Source: Terriglobus albidus (lineage in GTDB: Bacteria > Acidobacteriota > Terriglobia > Terriglobales > Acidobacteriaceae). From it: a stretch of 64,000 bases of DNA. The notes under the pieces were generated by a model. It was not told the DNA's origin. It made no database searches and saw only the letters and a program-made list of their open reading frames with translations. Location: contig NZ_JAGTAS010000052.1 of assembly GCF_025685425.1 (NCBI RefSeq), positions 1 to 64,000 on the forward strand. Direction: 5' to 3'. Shown one piece after another: positions 8,148-15,774 of this stretch (within the stretch, counting starts at the first letter, position 1; each line of letters begins with the position of its first letter). The translations under genes and the position numbers were made by a program.

Positions 8148-9793
8148 GATTCACTCTTTTGAAGAACACGGCCATTACGGGTTTAGCGGCCTTGCCATTC
8201 ATCGCCGCCTCTGCAGTGGCCCAGACACAGGCAATCCACGACAAGACAGTCGCGGCACAGGTCAGCAGGGTGCAGCGTTACACGGCAGCGGCCAAGCCAT
8301 TCGCAGCCAACTGGGACTCGCTGGCGGCCTATCGCACACCGACATGGTTTCAGGATGCGAAGTTCGGCATCTTCATTCACTGGGGCGTCTACTCCGTTCC
8401 TGCCTTCGCCAACGAATGGTACTCGCGGAATATGTACGTCCCGGGCAACAAGGCCTACGAACATCACATCGCCACCTACGGACCGCAAAGCAAGTTCGGC
8501 TACAAGGACTTCATCCCGATGTTTCGTGCGGAGCACTTCGATGCCAATGCCTGGGTTGACCTTTTCCAGAAAGCTGGAGCGCGCTATATCGTTCCCGTAG
8601 GCGAACACTGCGATGGCTTCGCCATGTATGCCTCCGATGTAACACCGTGGAATGCCAAAGCCATGGGGCCGCATCGCGACATCGTCGGCGAGCTTTCCGC
8701 CGCGACGCGATCACACGGGCTGAAGTTTGGTGTCTCCTCGCACACCGCCGAACACTGGTGGTGGTATGGCCTTGGCCGCACCTTCGACTCCGACGTGCGG
8801 GCCATGAGCTCCACTGCGTCGAACGGACTGCCACCCACATCGCTACTGTACGGCCCCGCATCCCCAAGGAACCTTCCCGCGGCAGACGGCGCCGTAGACG
8901 ATCGCAAAGAGCCTGATCCCGATCATCTTGAACGCTGGGCGCCTCCCAGCCAGGAGTTCCTGAACGAATGGCTGGCAAAATCAACCGAGATCGTCGATAA
9001 GTACCACCCGGACTTCATGTACTTCGATTGGTGGATTGGCCAACCTGCTTTCAAACCCGCACTGCAGCAATTCGCCGCTTACTACTATGACCGCGGCGCC
9101 GAGCGGCACGAACAGCCGGTGCTTACCTACAAACAGGAGTCGATGCCCGCCAACGTTGCCACCCTGGACATCGAACGTGGCAAGCTCGACACCCTTCGCC
9201 TGCTGCCCTGGCAGACAGATACCTCGGTCTCCATTCACTCCTGGGGATATGCAGAACATGATGAGTACCGCACGGCGAAATCACTCGTGCATCAACTCGT
9301 TGATACCGTCTCCAAGAACGGCAACCTGCTGCTGAACGTTGGACCGAAGGCCGATGGCACCATTCCCGAAGAAGCCAGAACGGTTCTGTCGCAGATAGGC
9401 GACTGGCTGCGAGTAAACGGCGAGAGTATCTACGGAACACGCCCCTTTACCGTCTTTGGCGAAGGCCCAACCAAAGCGCCAAAGAACGCAACCGAGAAGA
9501 ACAACGATATCCAGAACTACACGGCTCAGGACATCCGCTTCACCGTCTCGCATGGCCGCAGCGAGCCATTGCTCTATGCCACTCTTCTGGGATGGCAATC
9601 CGAAACCGTCATCCACACACTCTTCGCAGGAAATCCATACCTTCCTGGCACGGTGTGTGCTGTCGATCTGCTAGGTGGCCAATCAAAACTGACCTTTCAG
9701 CAGCGGCCAGATGGATTGCACGTCACCATGCCGTCCGCAGAAGGACTAGGCGATATCGCATACGTGTTGCGCATCCATACGCGTTGCAAGTAA
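8141..9793 (+). CDS. Alpha-L-fucosidase, GH29
   Basis: A 550-residue secreted GH29 enzyme with an N-terminal signal peptide (LAALPFIAASAVAQ). Family landmarks are WFQDAKFGIFIHWGVYS near residue 68, EHCDGFAMY near residue 150 and FDWWIGQPAF, whose Asp (about D296) is the expected nucleophile. LLLNVGPKADG marks the end of the catalytic barrel, and a beta-rich C-terminal domain follows. It releases alpha-L-fucose from plant or other glycans in the periplasm. It overlaps the upstream glycosidase gene. No lipobox is visible. Fucose occurs in xyloglucan and in RG-II, which fits but does not prove a pectin-directed locus. Confidence 0.9.
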   Translation: MVRFTLLKNTAITGLAALPFIAASAVAQTQAIHDKTVAAQVSRVQRYTAAAKPFAANWDSLAAYRTPTWFQDAKFGIFIHWGVYSVPAFANEWYSRNMYVPGNKAYEHHIATYGPQSKFGYKDFIPMFRAEHFDANAWVDLFQKAGARYIVPVGEHCDGFAMYASDVTPWNAKAMGPHRDIVGELSAATRSHGLKFGVSSHTAEHWWWYGLGRTFDSDVRAMSSTASNGLPPTSLLYGPASPRNLPAADGAVDDRKEPDPDHLERWAPPSQEFLNEWLAKSTEIVDKYHPDFMYFDWWIGQPAFKPALQQFAAYYYDRGAERHEQPVLTYKQESMPANVATLDIERGKLDTLRLLPWQTDTSVSIHSWGYAEHDEYRTAKSLVHQLVDTVSKNGNLLLNVGPKADGTIPEEARTVLSQIGDWLRVNGESIYGTRPFTVFGEGPTKAPKNATEKNNDIQNYTAQDIRFTVSHGRSEPLLYATLLGWQSETVIHTLFAGNPYLPGTVCAVDLLGGQSKLTFQQRPDGLHVTMPSAEGLGDIAYVLRIHTRCK

Positions 9794-9877
9794 GCATGTC
9801 GACAAGTCCGGGATACCCATACCCTGGGTACCCCATCTCCCCTTAGGGACATGGGCATTCGAGCTACGCCAACAGAC

Positions 9878-9988
9878 TGGGTGCCCCATATCTGGCGGCT
9901 TCATCGCCAGATGTGGGATGAGCGTCACGAAAATCCAGGCATTCCGCAAAACCCACATCTCGGCTGCGCCGAGATATGGGGCACCCAG
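9878..9988. repeat. Facing pair of GGGTGCCCCA hairpin repeats, locus 1
   Basis: The forward copy (9878-9917) starts CTGGGTGCCCCATATCT and closes CGCCAGATGTGGG around a GGCG/CGCC stem. The reverse copy (9952-9988) has the same flanks but a CGGC/GCCG stem. The two outer arms are inverted. They fill the gap between GH29 and the tRNA gene. Both can fold as RNA on either strand. Confidence 0.7.
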
Positions 9989-10052
9989 TGCTTCAGGGAT
10001 ATGCAGACGTGGATCCCCCTGATCCTTGGACCCTACGCGTAAATTTAGTGAT

Positions 10053-10129
10053 TGGTGGCGGTGGACAGAATCGAACTGTCGACCTACGGGTTATGAGTCC
10101 GTCGCTCTAACCATCTGAGCTACACCGCC
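10053..10129 (-). tRNA. tRNA with CAU anticodon (elongator Met, or Ile2)
   Basis: A full 77-nt cloverleaf with encoded CCA: acceptor GGCGGTG/CACCGCC, D-stem GCTC/GAGC, T-arm GACAG-TTCGATT-CTGTC. The anticodon loop is CTCATAA, with CAT at 10095-10093. G1-C72 pairs, so this is not an initiator tRNA. Elongator tRNA-Met and lysidine-modified tRNA-Ile2 share this anticodon, and I cannot separate them with certainty. The last anticodon-stem pair is A31-C39, a mismatch. Confidence 0.9.
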
Positions 10130-10219
10130 GGCGCTTGGAAGGAACTGACGCACCAAGGTGGCGCAACCAGCTAAACTTCATTTTACGGCAAAACGCCGCG
10201 AACGGAAACCTGCATCCCG

Positions 10220-10960
10220 ATGTCTACAAAACCACACGTCCTTGGTGTCATTCCTGCACGCCTTGCATCCACGCGACTCCCACGAAAAGTTCTGCTCCCT
10301 ATCGCCGGCAGGCCTATGCTGGCGTGGGTCTATGAGGCCGCGAAGGCCTGCCCCGGGCTCGACGACCTGATCGTCGCCACCGATGCCGAAGAGGTCGCGG
10401 ACTTGTGCCGCGAGAACGGATGGCCCGTCGCTATGACCGCCTCCGACCTGCCCAGCGGCACTGACCGCGTTCGCGAGGTGGCCCGGCATCACTCGGCCGA
10501 TATCTATGTCAATATCCAGGGCGATGAGCCCCTGCTCAAGCCGGAGCACATCGATGCTCTTCTGGCGCCCTTCCGCAAGCCCGACGTCGACGTCACCACC
10601 ATCAAGACGTTGTGCACGCCGGAGAATGTCCACAACCCGAATGCCGTAAAGGTGGTCACCGCTCTCGATGGCCGTGCGCTCTACTTCTCGCGCGCCACCA
10701 TTCCCTACCACCGCGACCGTATCGGCGACGTACCGTACTGGAAACACATCGGGCTCTATGCATATCGTCGACAGACCCTGGAGCGTTTCACAGAGCTCGG
10801 CCCCTCCGCACTGGAACAGACCGAGCGCCTGGAACAGCTACGCCTGCTCGAAAACGGCTTTGCGCTCTACGTGGAGCCCGTCCACTTTGACACCATCGGA
10901 GTCGACACTGAGACCGACCTGAAGGCCGCCGAAGCTGTGCTGTTGAAACGCGAAGGTTAA
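10220..10960 (+). CDS. kdsB: 3-deoxy-manno-octulosonate cytidylyltransferase
   Basis: A 246-residue cytoplasmic enzyme that activates Kdo with CTP to CMP-Kdo for lipid A core assembly. The nucleotide-binding start reads VIPARLASTRLPRKVL (residues 10-25). NIQGDEPLL near residue 96 and HIGLYAYRR near residue 175 are family hallmarks, and FDTIGVDTETDL closes the protein. The length is normal for KdsB. Its presence shows the organism makes a Kdo-containing lipopolysaccharide. It converges on frr, with a strong hairpin in the 52-bp gap. Confidence 0.95.
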   Translation: MSTKPHVLGVIPARLASTRLPRKVLLPIAGRPMLAWVYEAAKACPGLDDLIVATDAEEVADLCRENGWPVAMTASDLPSGTDRVREVARHHSADIYVNIQGDEPLLKPEHIDALLAPFRKPDVDVTTIKTLCTPENVHNPNAVKVVTALDGRALYFSRATIPYHRDRIGDVPYWKHIGLYAYRRQTLERFTELGPSALEQTERLEQLRLLENGFALYVEPVHFDTIGVDTETDLKAAEAVLLKREG

Positions 10961-10964
10961 ATGC

Positions 10965-10991
10965 GAGCGGGGACCTCGCGGGTCCCCGCTC
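10965..10991. terminator. Bidirectional hairpin between kdsB and frr
   Basis: A perfect 11-bp stem GAGCGGGGACC/GGTCCCCGCTC with loop TCGCG sits 5 bp after the kdsB stop and 22 bp from the frr stop. There is no clear U-run on either side. Its position between convergent genes supports a terminator or mRNA-end role. Confidence 0.65.
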
Positions 10992-11012
10992 CCATGACAG
11001 ACTTGCGCCGGA

Positions 11013-11597
11013 TCAGATGGTGAGAATCTCTTTTTCCTTCGCCTTGAAGAGCTCATCGATGCGCTTGATTTCGGCATCGGTCAATTGCTGGACCTCTTCA
11101 GTCGCACGCTTTTCATCGTCAGCCGAAATGGCTTTATCCTTGGCGGCCTTCTTGATCTGATCGTTGCCGTCGCGGCGAATGTTGCGGATAGCGGTCTTGT
11201 GGTCCTCCACCGTGGAGGAGAGCTGCTTGACTACCTCTTTACGGCGGTCTTCGGTCATCGGCGGAATCGGCACACGGATGATCTTGCCGTCGTGCATCGG
11301 GTTGAATCCCTGACCGCCGGTACGGATGGCCTTCTCGATCAAGCCAACAACGCCAAGATCGAACGGCTGCACCACGATGAGCTGCGGCTCCGGCGTGTTG
11401 ATCTGTGCAAGCTGATTGATGGGCATCTCGCTGCCGTAGTAGTCCACGCGGATGTTGTCGAGCATGTGCACGCTGGCTCGTCCGGTGCGAACGCCAAGAA
11501 GATGCGTGCGGAATTCCTCCACCGACTTCTCCATGCGTCGCTTGAGATCCTGGTGCAGATCCTTGAGCGCGGGGATATTTGCCATTACCGATGCCAT
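11013..11597 (-). CDS. frr: Ribosome recycling factor
   Basis: A 194-residue protein that splits post-termination ribosomes together with EF-G. Family motifs include EFRTHLLGVRTGRASVHMLD near residues 27-46, PINQLAQI, and the conserved end segment DEKRATEEVQQLTDAEIKRI. I chose ATG 11597 because GAGGA lies 7 nt upstream and the length then matches the family's 185 or so residues. An upstream in-frame extension to 11705 looks non-coding. pyrH, a common partner, is not adjacent here. A divergent small gene begins at 11754. Confidence 0.95.
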   Translation of the reverse strand: MASVMANIPALKDLHQDLKRRMEKSVEEFRTHLLGVRTGRASVHMLDNIRVDYYGSEMPINQLAQINTPEPQLIVVQPFDLGVVGLIEKAIRTGGQGFNPMHDGKIIRVPIPPMTEDRRKEVVKQLSSTVEDHKTAIRNIRRDGNDQIKKAAKDKAISADDEKRATEEVQQLTDAEIKRIDELFKAKEKEILTI

Positions 11598-11753
11598 ACA
11601 GTCTTCCTCAATGCGCGGATGCGCAAATGTTGATTCTAGAGGATTGGCCTGATTTTGTGGGGCTTTGAATCGAATCCGAGTATTTTTGTTACACCCTGTG
11701 TCCATACCACACAGGACCTATGGAGCAGTGCCCTCCCCCTGATGGAGATCGAT

Positions 11754-12062
11754 ATGACGTCTGTCCCTCTCTCAGAGGAGGTTGAGAACAGAATTCGAGC
11801 CATGTTCTCAGGTGAAGTCGCTCGCGCGTCGGCGCGCAGCATGCTGCTGGAATACCAGACCGAAGCGTGGCACGGCGAGGTGGAGCGCGTCAGGATCGGG
11901 GTTCTACAAATCTGCCAGGGCAACCTGGAACGGATGCGACGCTTGGTTGACGTCGCCAAGAGAGACTACCGGGATTTGCTGATGCTGGCCGAATACATGC
12001 CGGCCGACGGCAACAAACCAATCAGCCAGCGAAACGCACGCAGAGAGACGCCCGACGAGTAG
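11754..12062 (+). CDS. Small hypothetical protein
   Basis: A 102-residue soluble, charged and probably helical protein that I do not recognise. It contains FSGEVARASARSMLLEY and ends with a polar tail. The start at ATG 11754 is supported by GGAG about 8 nt upstream; the frame is open further 5' without a better signal. It is divergent from frr and ends 25 bp from the lipA stop. No catalytic motif, membrane segment or signal peptide is visible. Confidence 0.6.
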   Translation: MTSVPLSEEVENRIRAMFSGEVARASARSMLLEYQTEAWHGEVERVRIGVLQICQGNLERMRRLVDVAKRDYRDLLMLAEYMPADGNKPISQRNARRETPDE

Positions 12063-12087
12063 AAATCTGATCTTGGGCTGCGCCAGG

Positions 12088-13002
12088 TTAGACCAGGCCG
12101 GTCGACTGTGCCTGTTCATGGGCGTGGTAGCTGGAGCGCACCAGCGGACCGCTCTCCACATGCCGGAAGCCCATACGCAACGCCTCTTCCTTCAGAAACG
12201 CGAACTCCTGCGGGGTGTAATAGCGCTTCATTGGGATATGGTCTTTGCTGGGGCGGAGATATTGTCCGATGGTCAGGATGTCCACCTTGATCGCCGCCAG
12301 GTCACGAAATACCGCGAGCAGCTCATGCGTCTCCTCGCCCATGCCGACGATGATGCCGGTCTTGGTCACCTGATTCGGGTTCAGTTCCTTCGCCAGCCGC
12401 AGATAGTCTATGGAGCGTTCGTAACGGCCACCCGATTTGGCGACACGATAGAGCCGCGGGACGGTCTCGATGTTGTGATTCAGCACCTCAGGCCCTTCAG
12501 CGACCACCATATGGATAGCCTCTTCGGTGCCCTGAAAATCTGGCGTCAGCACCTCAACCTGGCACCGTGGGGCCAGCCCGCGAATCTGGCGGATGACCTC
12601 AACAAAAGCCCGGGCAGCGCCGACGTTGTCATCGTCGCGATTGACGCTGGTGATAACGGCATGCTTCAGGCCGAGCGTCGCCACAGCCTCCGCGACGCGG
12701 CGCGGCTCATCATGATCGATCGGTTCGGGCTTGCCGCTCGGCACCGCGCAGAATCCACAGCGGCGGGTGCAGCTATTGCCCAACATCATGAAAGTGGCTG
12801 TCTTATGATTCCAACACTCGCCGATATTCGGGCAGTGCGCACTCTCACACACGGTATGCAGCCCAAGCTCGCGCGTAAGCTTTTTCAGCGCATGAAAGGT
12901 CTCGCCCATGGGAGCGCGCGCCTTCAGCCACTCCGGCTTGGGAGCAGGCTTACGCGGAGAGAGATCAATCTGAATCAGGTCTGACGCGGCAACAGGAGCC
13001 AT
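12088..13002 (-). CDS. lipA: Lipoyl synthase
   Basis: A 304-residue radical SAM enzyme that inserts two sulfurs into octanoylated lipoyl domains. Both iron-sulfur clusters are visible: the auxiliary cluster CESAHCPNIGEC (Cys53, 58 and 64 counted from the GTG just upstream) and the radical SAM cluster CTRRCGFC (Cys79, 83 and 86). ATG 13002 is preferred over the adjacent GTG 13005. It is the last gene of a run with mutY, a c-type cytochrome and a small membrane protein. lipB is not in the window. Confidence 0.95.
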   Translation of the reverse strand: MAPVAASDLIQIDLSPRKPAPKPEWLKARAPMGETFHALKKLTRELGLHTVCESAHCPNIGECWNHKTATFMMLGNSCTRRCGFCAVPSGKPEPIDHDEPRRVAEAVATLGLKHAVITSVNRDDDNVGAARAFVEVIRQIRGLAPRCQVEVLTPDFQGTEEAIHMVVAEGPEVLNHNIETVPRLYRVAKSGGRYERSIDYLRLAKELNPNQVTKTGIIVGMGEETHELLAVFRDLAAIKVDILTIGQYLRPSKDHIPMKRYYTPQEFAFLKEEALRMGFRHVESGPLVRSSYHAHEQAQSTGLV

Positions 13003-13026
13003 CACCCTCTATTGTAGCCCCAGCTT

Positions 13027-13395
13027 CTAGTGCACCCGATCGCGGACCTCTGCCCGGATCAGGTACAGGAAAAACACCATGCCGAACCCGGCCATCACGA
13101 TCAGGCGAAAGTCGCGAGTGGCCGTGAAACCAAAGAGGTAACCAAGGGACAGCAGCAATGAGCCGGCGGTCACAATGGCCCATCCCCAGCGGCGCAGCCG
13201 CAACAGGCCAAAGACGCCGACGACCAGCAGGCTGGCGATCGGCAGCACAACGTACCTGCCCTGCTGGTTCCACGCTCCGTTGATCGCGCCAAAGACGCCG
13301 AACAGAGCTACCACCAGCATGAACACACAAATCATGGCCATGCCGGGCAGCATGCCCGAGACGCGAGGAGCAGGTTTCTGAGGAACATCACTCAT
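13027..13395 (-). CDS. Small four-helix membrane protein
   Basis: A 122-residue protein with four predicted transmembrane stretches (about residues 15-40, 48-66, 72-90, 96-113) and a charged C-terminus RAEVRDRVH. The family is not recognised. Its start overlaps the stop of the cytochrome c gene by four bases (ATGA), and lipA follows after about 25 bp, so it is co-transcribed with both. A role with the cytochrome in the membrane is possible but only inferred from coupling. Confidence 0.7.
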   Translation of the reverse strand: MSDVPQKPAPRVSGMLPGMAMICVFMLVVALFGVFGAINGAWNQQGRYVVLPIASLLVVGVFGLLRLRRWGWAIVTAGSLLLSLGYLFGFTATRDFRLIVMAGFGMVFFLYLIRAEVRDRVH

Positions 13396-13751
13396 AAGGT
13401 ATGCAGATAGGCCAGCAGATCGGCCATGTCCTTCTCATTTACGCTTCCGCCCATGGCGGGCATCATGTTACGGCCGTGCAGGACCGTGGACTGTACGCGC
13501 TCGTCGGTCGCCGCCGCCCCGCTGGGCAGATATTTCTTCTGGTAAATACCCATAAGGGCCGGGCCCTGCAGAGGTTTGTCTTCGCGATCGTTGTGACACT
13601 GACGGCAGCTTGTCTGAAAGACCCAGTACCCGCGGGTCTGCTGGTCGTTCAGCTTCTGCAGCGAAGTCGGCGGGGCAAGGTGACGACACCCCAGTAATAT
13701 GGTCGCGACAACAGCGGCCGTCAAAACAATGGATATCTTCTGCAGCGGCAT
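13392..13751 (-). CDS. Lipid-anchored class I cytochrome c
   Basis: A 119-residue periplasmic electron carrier. The signal peptide ends in a lipobox ATILLGC (Cys22), so it should be membrane-anchored. The haem site is CRQCH (Cys49, Cys52, His53), and the axial methionine is probably in RNMMPAMGG (M97 or M100). The C-terminal helix DMADLLAYLHTL is typical of small cytochromes. It is coupled to the downstream membrane protein and follows mutY after 34 bp. The redox partners are unknown. Confidence 0.85.
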   Translation of the reverse strand: MPLQKISIVLTAAVVATILLGCRHLAPPTSLQKLNDQQTRGYWVFQTSCRQCHNDREDKPLQGPALMGIYQKKYLPSGAAATDERVQSTVLHGRNMMPAMGGSVNEKDMADLLAYLHTL

Positions 13752-13785
13752 GCCCTTCTATTGTCGCATCACAGTTCCTGGTGCA

Positions 13786-14880
13786 TCACCGTTTGCGGTG
13801 CATCACCGCTTCCGGCTGCGGCATGCGCACACCGGGCGACGCAATCAGGTGCAATCGCCGCAGTACCTTGCGCGCCAATCCGGTCAACGGAAGATCAGCG
13901 AGTTGCCCCAGGCGGCACCACTCATAGTCGCGGATCGATAATGGCAGTTCCCTGACCAGAGTCTTGTCAGCCGTGAAGACCTCGACATAGTAGTTCGTAT
14001 TCGTAATCGAGTGCCGGACGCGCAGCGTCGGCGTATGTTCTCCTGCTCCCTCCAAAGGGAGCTCCGGCAGCTCATACATTCCCGGCATCAGCGAAGCATC
14101 CGTGGGACGACGATGCAGCATCACCTCGATGGCGGAACCGCGCTTGCGCTGATGCAGCAGATAGGCCACCCGCCGGCTACGCATCTTCTCGCGCGCCTCG
14201 GTCTTATGCTCCCCCTTCGTAAGGCAGAAATCATAGACCGGACATTGCAGACACAGCGGACCTTTGGGGAGGCAGATCGTAGCCCCAAGCTCCATCATCG
14301 CCTGATTGTGGTCTCCGGGAGCGTTGGTTCCCGATCTCCGCTGCGGGACCAGGACAGCCGCCTGCTCGGCAACAAACCGCTTGCTTTCTGAGGTGGTCTC
14401 CTCTGGCCTGCCAGTCAAGCGAAGCAGGACACGCTCTACATTGCCATCCACCACAGCAATGCTTTCGCCAAAGGCAATACTGGCGATGGCCGCCGAGGTG
14501 TACTCTCCAATGCCGGGCAACTTGCGCAGCTCAACCGAGGTTGACGGCAACACTCCGTCCAGTTCCGCGGTGATGAACTGCGCCGCCTTGTGCAACATGC
14601 GCGCACGCCGGTAGTAGCCCAGGCCGCTCCACACCGCCAGCACGTCCGCCTCCGGCGCCAGCGCCAGAGAAACAATCGTGGGAAACTTTCTCAGGAAACG
14701 CGCATAGTGTTCCAGAACGGCGTTTACCCGTGTCTGCTGCAGCATCACCTCACTGACCCATATGCGATATGGATCGCGGGTCTCGCGCCACGGAAGTGCG
14801 CGCGCGTGCTGCTTGTACCACCTGGCGAGCACCCGCCGGAACTCGGCAGCCTGCTCGGAAGGTAAATCCGTATTCGGCAT
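13786..14880 (-). CDS. mutY: A/G-specific adenine glycosylase
   Basis: A 364-residue base-excision repair enzyme that removes adenine opposite 8-oxoguanine. It shows the helix-hairpin-helix LPGIGEYTSAAIASIAFG and the catalytic Asp in VVDGNVERVLLRL. The 4Fe-4S cluster CLPKGPLCLQCPVYDFC has the normal C-X6-C-X2-C-X5-C spacing. A C-terminal NUDIX-like domain follows for 8-oxoG recognition. ATG 14880 is the likely start; an upstream TTG at 14925 adds 15 unconserved residues, and neither has a strong ribosome-binding site. Confidence 0.93.
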   Translation of the reverse strand: MPNTDLPSEQAAEFRRVLARWYKQHARALPWRETRDPYRIWVSEVMLQQTRVNAVLEHYARFLRKFPTIVSLALAPEADVLAVWSGLGYYRRARMLHKAAQFITAELDGVLPSTSVELRKLPGIGEYTSAAIASIAFGESIAVVDGNVERVLLRLTGRPEETTSESKRFVAEQAAVLVPQRRSGTNAPGDHNQAMMELGATICLPKGPLCLQCPVYDFCLTKGEHKTEAREKMRSRRVAYLLHQRKRGSAIEVMLHRRPTDASLMPGMYELPELPLEGAGEHTPTLRVRHSITNTNYYVEVFTADKTLVRELPLSIRDYEWCRLGQLADLPLTGLARKVLRRLHLIASPGVRMPQPEAVMHRKR

Positions 14881-14994
14881 AACGACTGATTTTAAAGCTT
14901 CAACCCCAAAGGAAGGTTTTACCAAACAAGATATTGTTTCCTATATGAAACGAGGTGATTAAAGCAGGTCCTTCGCTCTCCCACCTGCGTTTCC

Positions 14995-15040
14995 AACTGG
15001 CAACTGTTAACTGGCAACTGCCGTTAGCAACTGGCAACTG
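14995..15040. repeat. Three perfect copies of AACTGGCAACTG
   Basis: Identical 12-mers lie at 14995-15006, 15009-15020 and 15029-15040, ending just before the YdeI-family stop. The spacers differ (2 and 8 bp), so this is not a CRISPR array. A diverged GTTGCTGG/TTCC-type run at 16259-16296 may be related. Confidence 0.6.
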
Positions 15041-15043
15041 CTT

Positions 15044-15652
15044 TTAGCAGTTCTGGTACTTCCAGTTTCTCTGCTTGCCTTCAGCAATCCAGGTCACGGC
15101 TTGTTCGATGCGCGTAGTGCGGGTGGCATCACGCTTGGCTTCGTTGATCCACTCCAGGTATTCGCGTTTGCAGGAGGGGCTGAACGCCTCATAGACCTTG
15201 GTCGCGGCCTTGTTCTTCTTCAGGGCTGCCGCAAACTCCGGATGGATCCCCGGCAGAGCCTTCGGCGCGGTCTTCTTCCGCTTCATCAGGCTCTCGCCGC
15301 CTTCAACTGCCGTGGCCGCCTCTTTGATCAGCTTGAGCAGCATCCTGTCGGAGGGAAGGTCTTTTACCGAGGTGATCCGTCCCAATGTTCCCATCGATCC
15401 ATCCGACTCGAAGCCCGCCGCCTTCAGCTGCTCACGAACGCTGGAAGCCCAGACACCGAAGCTGCAATGCGCCTTGAACGCCGCCATGTTGGCAACGATC
15501 TTGCCGCCGGGAGTCGTAAAGAACGGCATGCTCCACTTGATCGTCTCCTGCACGTCGGGCAGCGCACGGTGCATGGTCTCGCGGATATGGTTCAGAATCG
15601 GCTGGGCAAAGGGCTGTGCCTTTGCAATGTAGGCATCGACGCGCGCGTCCAT
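15044..15652 (-). CDS. YdeI/OmdA family protein with DUF1801 domain
   Basis: A 202-residue cytoplasmic protein. The N-terminal DUF1801 (SCP2-like) part shows IKWSMPFFTTPGGKIVANMA. The C-terminal OmdA domain has AALKKNKAATKVYEAFSPS followed by KREYLEWINEAKRDATRTTR, which is diagnostic of the family. The biochemical function is unknown; B. subtilis YdeI and Salmonella OmdA are linked to antimicrobial peptide or bacteriocin resistance. I chose ATG 15652 because homologues begin there; the frame is open to 15682. No ribosome-binding site is evident. Confidence 0.85.
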   Translation of the reverse strand: MDARVDAYIAKAQPFAQPILNHIRETMHRALPDVQETIKWSMPFFTTPGGKIVANMAAFKAHCSFGVWASSVREQLKAAGFESDGSMGTLGRITSVKDLPSDRMLLKLIKEAATAVEGGESLMKRKKTAPKALPGIHPEFAAALKKNKAATKVYEAFSPSCKREYLEWINEAKRDATRTTRIEQAVTWIAEGKQRNWKYQNC

Positions 15653-15665
15653 GCGCACCATCATA

Positions 15666-15701
15666 CGGTCGGAGAACCGCAACCGGTCGGAAAACCGCAG
15701 C
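15666..15701. repeat. 18-bp tandem duplication
   Basis: CGGTCGGA(G/A)AACCGCA(A/G)C occurs twice in a row (15666-15683 and 15684-15701), in the short gap between the YdeI-family start and the DtxR-type gene. Each unit contains a CGGT..ACCG inverted pair. It may affect start choice for the YdeI gene or act as a regulatory site; no function is shown. Confidence 0.5.
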
Positions 15702-15774
15702 GGTTAACTAAATTCTGCCGCTACAGCTCATGCGGCCGGCGATCTGTTTCCTTCCTCTGAAATAATGTCAGAAC

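Noticed and set aside
12073-12984. 303-residue open frame antisense to lipA
   Set aside because: It mirrors lipA codon structure, lacks motifs and lies over both iron-sulfur cluster codons of a clear lipA.
14995-15040. CRISPR-like array
   Set aside because: The repeats are only 12 bp, the spacers are 2 and 8 bp, and no cas genes are present.
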